From the NCBI RefSeq assembly GCF_018596335.1, contig NZ_JAHEPS010000007.1, positions 1 through 64,000 on the forward strand: a stretch of 64,000 bases of DNA. Direction: 5' to 3'. Under the pieces are notes generated by a model, which was given only the letters and a program-made list of their open reading frames with translations, was not told where the DNA came from and made no database searches. Both the position numbers and the translations under genes were made by a program. The DNA comes from Shewanella jiangmenensis. Lineage in GTDB: Bacteria > Pseudomonadota > Gammaproteobacteria > Enterobacterales > Shewanellaceae. Shown here one piece after another: positions 27,756 through 35,365 of this stretch. Positions within the stretch are counted from its first letter, which is position 1. The number at the start of each line of letters is the position of its first letter.

Positions 27756-27785
27756 AAAGAAAACGCCCGCGATTGCGGGCGTTTG
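27756..27785 (-). terminator. Terminator after the acyl-CoA dehydrogenase gene
   Basis: On the minus strand AAACGCCCGC, a 4-nt loop and GCGGGCGTTT (27761-27784) are followed by a T-rich stretch, about 35 bp past the stop codon. Confidence 0.85.
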
Positions 27786-27819
27786 TAATTTCTAAGCGTT
27801 TTACGCCAGAGAATAAAGT

Positions 27820-30099
27820 TTAGAGCGCTTCAAACTCATCCACATTGATGGCAGCAAGCCTTGAGGCGTCGGCCCGTGACAGCGCTTCAGCTTCTTTGGC
27901 ATCGATGACGCCGGCTTCCAGCGCTTTGGCCACCACGGCAGCGCTCATGCCTTTGGCCTTAAGCTTACCTTCTTTCTGGGCGGCGCGGATTTTCTTGTAA
28001 ATGCCGCGGCATTCGTACTGTGCAAGGAAGGCCTCTTCCACTTCGGCAATACCGCCGGTGTCGCCTTCAAAGTTCGGGCACAGGAATGTCAGGCGCTCGC
28101 GCACTGGGCCGGGTTTCAGCAAGCCTTCCACCACTGTGCTGGCAAGCTTATCCGACGGGCCGTTAAAGTGATTGCCAAGCGGGAACACCAGCGCGCGCAA
28201 AATCCAGGCCACAGGCTTGAACGGGAAGTTACGTACCGCATCCTCAAGCGCTTTGGCAGCATTTTGCAGGCGGGTTTGCATTACATAATGCACAACCGGC
28301 AGGTCGTCATGCTGACGGCCATTGTCTTCAAAGAGCTTTAATGTCGCGGAGGCGAGATACAGCTCAGACAGCACATCGCCCAAACGGGCCGACAACATTT
28401 CACGGCGCTTAAGCTCGCCACCAAGAATAAGCATTGCCATGTCGGTCATGATGGCGAGCGCAGAAGAAATACGCCCCATGTGCTGGTAGTAGCGCTTGGT
28501 TTCGCCGCTCACCGGCGTCGATGCAAAGCGGCTGCCACTCAAGGCATGCACCAGGCTCGCCACTGCATTACGGCTGGCATAACCCATGTGGCCAAGCAGC
28601 AAATCGTCAAAGCGTGCAAGTGCCTCATGGTAGTTTTCCATGCCCGCGGCTTCCATTTCGGCCAGCACATAAGGATGGCAGCGGGTCGCGCCCTGACCAA
28701 AAATCATCAGGCTGCGGGTAAGAATGTTGGCCCCTTCCACCGTGATGGAAATCGGGTTCGCCATATATCCATGGGCAAGGTAGTTTTTCGGCCCAAGCTG
28801 AATGCCTTTGCCGGACTGAATGTCCATGGCATCGTTCATCACCGCGCGGCCCATCTCGGTCATATGGTATTTGGCGATTGCGGTCACCACGGAAGGCTTC
28901 ACTTTAAGATCGATGCCGGTAGTGGTCAGACGGCGCGCGGCTTCGAGCTGATAGGTATTGCCGATGATGCGCGCCAGCGCTTCCTGCACACCTTCGAAGT
29001 GACCGATGGACATACCAAACTGCTTACGGACATAGCTATAAGCTGTGGTGGTTTTGGTCGCCATATGGCCGGAGGCTGTCGCCAGCGCCGGCAATGAAAT
29101 ACCACGGCCAGCCGACAGACATTCAACCAGCATACGCCAGCCCTTACCGGCATACTGCGGGCCACCTATGATCCAATCCAGCGGAATGAACACCTTATCG
29201 CCACGGGTGGTACCGTTCATAAACGCCATGTTAAGCGGGTTATGACGGTTACCGATTTCAACGCCAGGGTGATTGGTGGGAATAAGTGCGCAGGTAATGC
29301 CGATGTGCTTTTTATCGCCAAGCAGGCCGTCCGGATCTTTCATCTGAAACGCAAGCCCAAGCACGGTTGCCACCGGTGCCAGAGTGATGTAACGCTTGTT
29401 CCAGCTAAGCTCAAGCCCAAGGACGTCTTCACCGTTGAAGTTGCCGCGCTTCACTATGCCCACGTCGGGGATGGCGCCTGCGTCAGAGCCAGCCTCGGGG
29501 CCGGTCAGCGCAAAACAGGGAATTTCGTCACCAATGGCAAGCGCCGGCAACCAACGCTCTTTTTGCTCCTTGGTGCCGTAATGGGTTAAAAGCTCACCGG
29601 GGCCGAGGGAGTTTGGCACCATCACAGTAACGGCGGCGCTAACGCTGCGACTTGCCAGTTTGGCCACGATAGTGGAGTTGGCATAAGCCGAGAAACCTTT
29701 ACCACCGTACTTTTTCGGAATGATGAGCGCGAAGAAGCCTTCTTTTTTGAAGTAATCCCACAGCTCAGGCGGCAGATCTTTACGATTATGCACTATGTCG
29801 TAATCGTCAATCATGGTGAGGGCTTTCATCACCTGATTGTCCAGAAACTCTTTTTCTTCCGCAGTCAGTGATGATTTGCCGTAGGAATGCAGCGCTTCCC
29901 AGTTGGGTTTGCCACGAAAAAGCTCGCCTTCCCACCAGACATCGCCGGCTTCCATCGCTTCACGCTCGGTGTCCGACAATGGCGGCAGCACCCGCTTGAA
30001 AAATGCAAATACCGGCTTGGTAATAAACTTTATCCGAAGATCTTTGACTGCAAACAGCACCACTATGGCTGCCACTATCAATAACAACAAAGTGAACAT
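27820..30099 (-). CDS. fadE: Acyl-CoA dehydrogenase, FadE type
   Basis: Large gammaproteobacterial acyl-CoA dehydrogenase for the first step of fatty-acid beta-oxidation. The 759 residues start with a membrane-anchoring segment (FTLLLLIVAAIVVLFAV). The central FAD-dependent dehydrogenase fold (about 90-480) includes CFALTGPEAGSDAGAIPD, followed by the long C-terminal DUF1974-type domain that distinguishes FadE from short-chain enzymes. It starts 5 bp after psrA and is presumably regulated by it. Confidence 0.93.
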   Translation of the reverse strand: MFTLLLLIVAAIVVLFAVKDLRIKFITKPVFAFFKRVLPPLSDTEREAMEAGDVWWEGELFRGKPNWEALHSYGKSSLTAEEKEFLDNQVMKALTMIDDYDIVHNRKDLPPELWDYFKKEGFFALIIPKKYGGKGFSAYANSTIVAKLASRSVSAAVTVMVPNSLGPGELLTHYGTKEQKERWLPALAIGDEIPCFALTGPEAGSDAGAIPDVGIVKRGNFNGEDVLGLELSWNKRYITLAPVATVLGLAFQMKDPDGLLGDKKHIGITCALIPTNHPGVEIGNRHNPLNMAFMNGTTRGDKVFIPLDWIIGGPQYAGKGWRMLVECLSAGRGISLPALATASGHMATKTTTAYSYVRKQFGMSIGHFEGVQEALARIIGNTYQLEAARRLTTTGIDLKVKPSVVTAIAKYHMTEMGRAVMNDAMDIQSGKGIQLGPKNYLAHGYMANPISITVEGANILTRSLMIFGQGATRCHPYVLAEMEAAGMENYHEALARFDDLLLGHMGYASRNAVASLVHALSGSRFASTPVSGETKRYYQHMGRISSALAIMTDMAMLILGGELKRREMLSARLGDVLSELYLASATLKLFEDNGRQHDDLPVVHYVMQTRLQNAAKALEDAVRNFPFKPVAWILRALVFPLGNHFNGPSDKLASTVVEGLLKPGPVRERLTFLCPNFEGDTGGIAEVEEAFLAQYECRGIYKKIRAAQKEGKLKAKGMSAAVVAKALEAGVIDAKEAEALSRADASRLAAINVDEFEAL

Positions 30100-30104
30100 G
30101 GCAA

Positions 30105-30752
30105 TTACTCCCGATTTGCCTGAGTGAGGGGCACCGCAACACCGGCAGCCATATAAGGAATGACTTTACGGATCACGGATTCAATGTCGTTCTGCTCTTT
30201 AAAGTCGGCCTCGGCGATTTCCATCAGCGCATCCGACGAGGCCATGGTGAACACGACTGTGCCCAAGGTGAAGTGTAGCCGCCAAAACATCTCCGCAGGG
30301 GGAATGTGCGGCGCACTCTGGCAGACAACCTGTACAAAGCGGTCGAGGTGTTCGCCGTAATGGGTGGTGATAAACCAGCGCAGGTGGCCCTGGCTTTCGA
30401 TATAACCACGGCCCAGCAGCTGCAGGAAAATCCGCGTGCCTTCCACTCTCACCTTGTCCAGGTCCAGCAGCGGCCGAACCAGCGCGGAAAAGATGGTGTC
30501 AAGATCGGGCCGACCGGTTGCCGTGAGCTTATTCAGCTCCTGAGACGCAGCCGGCATAAACACATCGAGATAGCGGGCCAACACGGCGCGGATGAGCTCT
30601 TTTTTAGAGCCAAAATGATAATTGACCGAAGCGAGATTCACTTCGGCCTTACTGGTAATAAGCCTTAATGAGGTTTCCGAAAAACCGCGTTCAGCAAACA
30701 GTTTTTCGGCGGCATCAAGGATGCGGGTTTTGGTGTCGGACCGATTCGCCAT
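30105..30752 (-). CDS. psrA: PsrA-like TetR-family fatty-acid metabolism regulator
   Basis: TetR-family repressor, 215 residues from ATG 30752; the frame continues upstream without plausible start signals. The N-terminal TKTRILDAAEKLFAERGF, SLRLITSKAEVNLASVNYHF and GSKKELIRAVLARYL closely resemble Pseudomonas PsrA as I remember it. In Shewanella PsrA controls fatty-acid degradation genes and responds to long-chain acyl-CoA. Here it leads an operon with the acyl-CoA dehydrogenase, consistent with autoregulated control of beta-oxidation. Confidence 0.9.
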   Translation of the reverse strand: MANRSDTKTRILDAAEKLFAERGFSETSLRLITSKAEVNLASVNYHFGSKKELIRAVLARYLDVFMPAASQELNKLTATGRPDLDTIFSALVRPLLDLDKVRVEGTRIFLQLLGRGYIESQGHLRWFITTHYGEHLDRFVQVVCQSAPHIPPAEMFWRLHFTLGTVVFTMASSDALMEIAEADFKEQNDIESVIRKVIPYMAAGVAVPLTQANRE

Positions 30753-30824
30753 TCCGTGACCTATAAATGATTTAAAACACCCGTTTAAATTAATCACAGG
30801 TAAACGGCTTGTCAAACGAAATAT

Positions 30825-30838
30825 GAACAGCTGTTTAC
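30825..30838. promoter_or_regulatory. Candidate PsrA operator
   Basis: GAACAGCTGTTTAC contains the palindrome AACAGCTGTT and resembles the (G/C)AAAC-N2-4-GTTT(G/C) type of PsrA site. It lies between psrA and the divergent peptidase gene, 73 bp before psrA. A CGTTTA...TAAACG pair is nearby at about 30782-30806. Confidence 0.42.
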
Positions 30839-30956
30839 TTTGCTTGTGCTTTGTTTGCGCATTGCTTGAGTTTTGTTTGAGAGCAGCGAGGCTGCTGCGT
30901 GGCATTTTACTTAGATGGCCGCTAGACTGGCGCAAACAATTAACAAGGATGCAACC

Positions 30957-32897
30957 ATGAACATCAGACAATTCCATCCCGGGAGGCTCGCGCTTGGCAT
31001 CGCCCTCGCACTAACGCTTGGCGCCTGCGAAAAAGATGCGGCGTTAACTTCAGCCTCTGTGGCTGCGGCCAAGACCGCCGCCGAGTCAAGCCAACCTCAC
31101 CTCAATCAGCACCAAAGCCAGAGCCAGAACCCAAGCCAAAGCCAGGCAAAATCAAGCACCGCCGCGGTAACCAGTGACGATGCCAAGGCCTTTATCCAGG
31201 CCGCTGAGGCCGAGCTTGCGGCCTTGTCGCTGGAATCAAACCGTGCCGAGTGGATTTACAGCAACTTTATTACCGAAGACACAGCCTCACTGTCGGCGTC
31301 TGTGAATGAAAAGATGATTTCCACTTCGGTGCGCCTCGCCACCGAAGCGGCCAAATATGCCGCCGTGGAACTCGATCCGGTGAACAAGCGTAAACTGACG
31401 ATGCTGCGAAGTGCGTTGGTGCTGCCCTCGCCGCTCGACCCTGCCAAAAACGCCGAGCTTGCGGGTATAGTGGCTGAGCTTAACGGCCTTTACGGTAAAG
31501 GCAAATACTGCCTGAGCGACGGCCGCTGCCTTACCCAAACCGAATTGTCTGTCATGATGGCTGAGTCCCGCGATCCGGCGCTGCTTAAAGAAATCTGGGC
31601 AGGTTGGCGCGAAATTGCCAAACCCATGCGGCCCTTGTTTGAGCGCGAAGTGGTGCTTGCCAACGAAGGCGCCCGTGATTTGGGCTTTGCGAATTTATCT
31701 GAGCTGTGGCGCAGCCAGTACGATATGGCGCCGGATGCGTTTTCTAGCGAACTTGACCGTCTGTGGGGCCAGGTAAAACCGCTGTATGACTCGCTGCACT
31801 GCTACGTGCGCGGCGAGCTTAACGCCGAATATGGTGATAAGGTTGTGCCGAAAACCGGCCCTATTCCGGCACATCTGCTGGGTAATATGTGGGCGCAGCA
31901 ATGGGGCACTATTTATCCGCTGGTTGCACCAAAAGATGCCGACCCCGGTTACAACGTCACCGAGCTTCTCGCTGCCAAGGGTTACGATGAGCAAAAAATG
32001 GTAAAGCAGGCCGAAAGCTTCTTTACCTCGCTCGGCTTTGCGCCGCTGCCCGAGACCTTCTGGAGCCGCTCACTGTTTGTTCAGCCCAAAGACAGAGACG
32101 TAGTGTGCCACGCCTCGGCCTGGGATCTGGATAACGAAGACGATATCCGCATCAAGATGTGTATCCAGAAAACGGCGGAAGACTTTACCGTTATCCACCA
32201 TGAGCTTGGGCACAATTTTTATCAGCGCGCATATAAAAATCAGCCATTTATCTTTAAAAACAGTGCCAACGACGGTTTCCACGAGGCCATTGGCGACACG
32301 GTAGCCCTGTCAATCACCCCAAAATATCTGCAGCAGATTGGCCTGCTCAGTGACGTGCCGGATGCTTCAAAGGATATCGGGCTTTTGCTTAAGCAGGCGC
32401 TTGATAAGGTGGCGTTCCTGCCCTTTGGCCTGATGATAGATCAGTGGCGCTGGAAGGTGTTTTCCGGCGAAATCACACCGGCAAACTACAACCAGGCCTG
32501 GTGGGAGCTTCGCGAAAAATATCAGGGCGTGAAAGCGCCGCTGGCGCGCAGTGAAGCGGATTTTGATCCGGGCGCCAAATACCATGTGCCCGGCAACGTG
32601 CCCTACACCCGCTATTTCCTCGCTCACATTCTGCAGTTCCAGTTCCACCGCTCACTGTGTGATATTGCCGGTGACAAGGGACCGGTGCACCGCTGCTCGA
32701 TTTACGGCAGTAAAGAGGCTGGCGCTAAGCTTAATCAGATGCTGGAGCTCGGTGCAAGCAAGCCCTGGCCCGAGGCACTTGCCGTGGTCACCGGCACCCA
32801 GGAGATGGATGCCAGTGCCGTGCTTGACTATTTTGCGCCATTAAAAGTGTGGCTGGATGAGCAAAACAGTGCCGCAAATCGTCAGTGCGGCTGGTAA
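30957..32897 (+). CDS. M2-family (ACE-like) peptidyl-dipeptidase lipoprotein
   Basis: Zinc metallopeptidase related to angiotensin-converting enzyme, predicted to release dipeptides from peptide C termini. I start it at ATG 30957 behind AAGGA, giving 646 residues. A signal peptide ends in the lipobox LGAC (Cys24), so the enzyme should be membrane-anchored on the periplasmic side or surface. A Ser/Gln-rich linker (about 45-75) follows. The zinc site HHELGH is at about residues 415-420, with GFHEAIGD supplying the third ligand Glu. Divergent from psrA; no functional link is evident. Confidence 0.93.
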   Translation: MNIRQFHPGRLALGIALALTLGACEKDAALTSASVAAAKTAAESSQPHLNQHQSQSQNPSQSQAKSSTAAVTSDDAKAFIQAAEAELAALSLESNRAEWIYSNFITEDTASLSASVNEKMISTSVRLATEAAKYAAVELDPVNKRKLTMLRSALVLPSPLDPAKNAELAGIVAELNGLYGKGKYCLSDGRCLTQTELSVMMAESRDPALLKEIWAGWREIAKPMRPLFEREVVLANEGARDLGFANLSELWRSQYDMAPDAFSSELDRLWGQVKPLYDSLHCYVRGELNAEYGDKVVPKTGPIPAHLLGNMWAQQWGTIYPLVAPKDADPGYNVTELLAAKGYDEQKMVKQAESFFTSLGFAPLPETFWSRSLFVQPKDRDVVCHASAWDLDNEDDIRIKMCIQKTAEDFTVIHHELGHNFYQRAYKNQPFIFKNSANDGFHEAIGDTVALSITPKYLQQIGLLSDVPDASKDIGLLLKQALDKVAFLPFGLMIDQWRWKVFSGEITPANYNQAWWELREKYQGVKAPLARSEADFDPGAKYHVPGNVPYTRYFLAHILQFQFHRSLCDIAGDKGPVHRCSIYGSKEAGAKLNQMLELGASKPWPEALAVVTGTQEMDASAVLDYFAPLKVWLDEQNSAANRQCGW

Positions 32898-33012
32898 CAG
32901 TGACACTGTCAGACTCGTTCCATGCTCCACTTCATAGCAGCCTTTCATAGCTGCATTTCAGGTTGAATGAAGCACAGGTTTGGTGACGTCGAGACAGGAA
33001 CGTTCAGACTAT

Positions 33013-33040
33013 AAAAATCCCGGCAATTGCCGGGATTTTT
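33013..33040. terminator. Bidirectional terminator (28-bp perfect palindrome)
   Basis: AAAAATCCCGGCAA and TTGCCGGGATTTTT are exact reverse complements, with A5 and T5 ends, between the convergent peptidase and smrA genes. Confidence 0.93.
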
Positions 33041-33065
33041 ATTGTCGAAAGCTTGGCTGATATGA

Positions 33066-33125
33066 GTTAGCTGCGTTTCCATTAACTGAATGTCAGTTAG
33101 TTGAGTGTCTGTTAGGTGAAGATCA
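33066..33125. repeat. Four imperfect 15-bp tandem repeats running into the smrA stop codon
   Basis: Units are GTTAGCTGCGTTTCC, ATTAACTGAATGTCA, GTTAGTTGAGTGTCT and GTTAGGTGAAGATCA. The last three bases of unit four are the smrA stop codon (TCA on this strand). Confidence 0.75.
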
Positions 33126-33710
33126 ACGCCGTGCACCGCGGCGATTGGTTTCGCGGCTGTGAATTTTTTCCGCCTCTGACTTAATCAGCATCACATAAAG
33201 GGCACCGCTGCCGCCTTCTTCACGGGTGGCGCTGTGAAAGGCGCGCACTACCTCAAGCTGGGAAAGCCATGTCGTCAGCGCCGACTTCATCACGGCTTCA
33301 AAGGGCTTATTGCCAAGGCCTTTGCCGCAAACCAGCAGCAGGTTGCGCTCGCCGCGAAACAGCGCGCCATCGATAAGCTCAAGCAAGGTTTTTCGCGCTT
33401 CACTCAAGCTTAACCCCCGAAAATCAAAGCGGGTTTTTGCCTCATAGCGGCCAAGACGCAGGGTTTTCAGTACCGCTTCCTGCACGCCTTCACGGGCAAA
33501 GGAGACAATTTCATCGCCCTTTACCCGCTTAAGATTTACCGTATCAACCGACAGCGCCAACAGCCGCTCGTCGATATCGGCAGCTTCACGGCGCGCTTTT
33601 TGCGCCGCTTCATCCTGTGGCGCTTTAACAAAGAAATGACTTTCTGCGGATTTCAGTGGTTTAACATCGGCCATTTCGGCCATAAAAAGTTGCTGCTCTT
33701 CATGCATCAT
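33123..33710 (-). CDS. smrA: SmrA-like Smr-domain protein
   Basis: A 195-residue protein homologous to E. coli SmrA (YdaL), with an N-terminal region containing MADVKPLKSAES and a C-terminal Smr domain (about 95-185). Smr domains are linked to nucleic-acid nicking or translation-quality control. Here the usual HG-K-G loop reads CGKGLG, and the LDLHG-like strand reads FDFRGL, so both characteristic histidines are absent. The start at ATG 33710 has AGGGGA about 7 bases upstream; the longer frame from 33740 lacks this. Confidence 0.88.
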   Translation of the reverse strand: MMHEEQQLFMAEMADVKPLKSAESHFFVKAPQDEAAQKARREAADIDERLLALSVDTVNLKRVKGDEIVSFAREGVQEAVLKTLRLGRYEAKTRFDFRGLSLSEARKTLLELIDGALFRGERNLLLVCGKGLGNKPFEAVMKSALTTWLSQLEVVRAFHSATREEGGSGALYVMLIKSEAEKIHSRETNRRGARR

Positions 33711-33853
33711 AATGCTATCCCCTGACTCTGGACGGCCCAAACACGCAATGACGCCGGAACCTGAAGTAACACACTTTGTAAAGATCTGCCGCTTGGGTTA
33801 GCGGCGCGTATCCATTATATTTGCCCCATGATAGCGTCAAATATTGCCAAACC

Positions 33854-34468
33854 ATGAGAATTTTTCCGTTATTGCTTGCCCTGTTGATGTCGTTTGCTGC
33901 TTTGGCGAGCAATGCCAACCCGACAAACGGCGGGCAAAGCGCCGTCGATCAAAGCCCAGTCGATCAAAGTCAGCAAAGCGACGATCAGGCCATCAACCGC
34001 AACTATGCGCTGTTCAGCCAGGCATTTGAGAGTCTCAACCCGACGATTATTGGCAATATTTACACCGAAAACGCCTGTTATATCCCCGAGCGTCACGATA
34101 AAGAGATCATCCGCGGCCGCAATTCGATTATTGCGGTATACGAGAAATTTTTTGGCAAAATCCGCAACAAAAACGCCCGTATCGAAGTGGATTTTCGGGT
34201 GATTGAACGCAGTCGCAGTGGCGATTCAGCAACCGATGTCGGCTACTACCTTATCCGTTTCTATCCTGCCAGCGACACCGGCGAGCCCATCAGCGAATAC
34301 GCCGGCAAGTTTGTGACCGTGGCGCAAAAGCAGGACAACGGTGAGTGGCGATTGTCGCTGGATTCAAGCAACACCGCCGAGCCAAGGTTTTATTTTGATG
34401 CAGCCAAATCCGGCGAGCTTTATTACGGCATGGCCTTTCAGGCGATGGAGCTTAAAAAGAAGCCATGA
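33854..34468 (+). CDS. Exported SnoaL/NTF2-like protein
   Basis: A 204-residue protein with a signal peptide (RIFPLLLALLMSFAALA, cleavage near residue 19) and a cone-fold SnoaL/DUF4440-like domain (about 55-185): INRNYALFSQAFESLN, IYTENACYIPER, IRGRNSIIAVYEKFF and EYAGKFVTVAQKQDNGEWRL. Such domains often bind small molecules or act as isomerases; no specific function can be given. Between them lies a short Gln/Asp/Ser linker with two 15-bp tandem repeats (33944-33973). The start follows from the signal peptide; the upstream in-frame extension is not plausible. Confidence 0.8.
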   Translation: MRIFPLLLALLMSFAALASNANPTNGGQSAVDQSPVDQSQQSDDQAINRNYALFSQAFESLNPTIIGNIYTENACYIPERHDKEIIRGRNSIIAVYEKFFGKIRNKNARIEVDFRVIERSRSGDSATDVGYYLIRFYPASDTGEPISEYAGKFVTVAQKQDNGEWRLSLDSSNTAEPRFYFDAAKSGELYYGMAFQAMELKKKP

Positions 34469-34507
34469 AGCACCACATAAACTTAATCAATCTAAATAAT
34501 TGATAGC

Positions 34508-34543
34508 AAAAAGGCTGAACTCATAATGCGTTCAGCCTTTTTT
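34508..34543 (+). terminator. Terminator after the SnoaL-like gene
   Basis: AAAAAGGCTGAAC pairs with GTTCAGCCTTTTTT around a 9-nt loop. Confidence 0.92.
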
Positions 34544-34737
34544 ATTGGCTTGTGGAATTTTGCTGTGTAAAACGTTCAACGCCCTGCCTAACCTTCAATG
34601 CCTTGGCGTAGCTTGGCCAGGAGCTAAAACAATACCAAGTCCGTGCTAACAACCTTTTTAGCAGATTATTGCGGTTTCCCCGCCCTTTTGGCACAGTAAC
34701 GCCGCCTTCTTTGGATCCTTTTTGTGATTTAACAACC

Positions 34738-35244
34738 ATGACAACTGCCCCATCACCCAACGCCGCTGCTAACCCAATTTGCCCGTGCCAGAGCACCGGT
34801 GGGGTAAAAACGCTTGATTACCAGCATTGCTGCGAGCCATTTCACCTTGGCCAGCAAATACCGCAAACGCCGGAGCAGCTGATGCGCTCACGCTACAGCG
34901 CCTTTGTGCTGCGGCTGTGGGATTACCTGATTGCAACCCATCATCCTGATTATCTCAATGGCCTGACAACCGAGCTTTTGCAGCAAGGGCCGCATCCGGC
35001 GTGGCTTACGCTTGAGGTGCACGAGTCCTCGATGCAAGGCGACCGCGGCGAGGTGTTTTTCAGCGCCTGGTATAAAGACAGTGGCAAGCTTGACGCCATC
35101 TGTGAGCGTTCTGCGTTTTTACGTGAAAATGGCGCGTGGTTTTACACTGAGGGCCGCCACAGCAAGCCAAAGCTGCCCGGGCGTAACGATAGCTGCATTT
35201 GTGGCAGCGGCAAAAAATTCAAGCAATGCTGCCAGCGCGGCTGA
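34738..35244 (+). CDS. ychJ: YchJ family SEC-C motif protein
   Basis: A 168-residue protein of the UPF0225/YchJ family. It has an N-terminal Cys cluster (ICPCQ...HCCEPF) and a C-terminal SEC-C metal-binding motif, [13 protein letters not shown], enclosing an NTF2-like core ([29 protein letters not shown]). SEC-C domains bind zinc; the biological role of YchJ is unknown. I start at ATG 34738. No good Shine-Dalgarno is visible, and the longer frame begins at a TTG without support. Confidence 0.88.
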   Translation: MTTAPSPNAAANPICPCQSTGGVKTLDYQHCCEPFHLGQQIPQTPEQLMRSRYSAFVLRLWDYLIATHHPDYLNGLTTELLQQGPHPAWLTLEVHESSMQGDRGEVFFSAWYKDSGKLDAICERSAFLRENGAWFYTEGRHSKPKLPGRNDSCICGSGKKFKQCCQRG

Positions 35245-35253
35245 GTTGTAAAA

Positions 35254-35287
35254 GGCACCTTGACACATATACGAGGTGCTTTTTTTG
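35254..35287 (+). terminator. Terminator after ychJ
   Basis: GCACCT at 35255-35260 pairs with AGGTGC at 35274-35279 over a 13-nt loop, followed by eight T residues. Confidence 0.8.
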
Positions 35288-35365
35288 CCTTTGATTTTTG
35301 AAGCGTTTTGTTACTGCCGCATAGTTGAAGCAAGCATCTGCAAAGAAGCGGCGTCAGGCTAGCGC

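Noticed and set aside
32945..33136. 63-codon minus-strand frame containing LTDTQLTDIQLMETQL repeats
   Set aside because: It is translation of the 15-bp tandem repeats and runs through a perfect terminator palindrome; no ribosome site.
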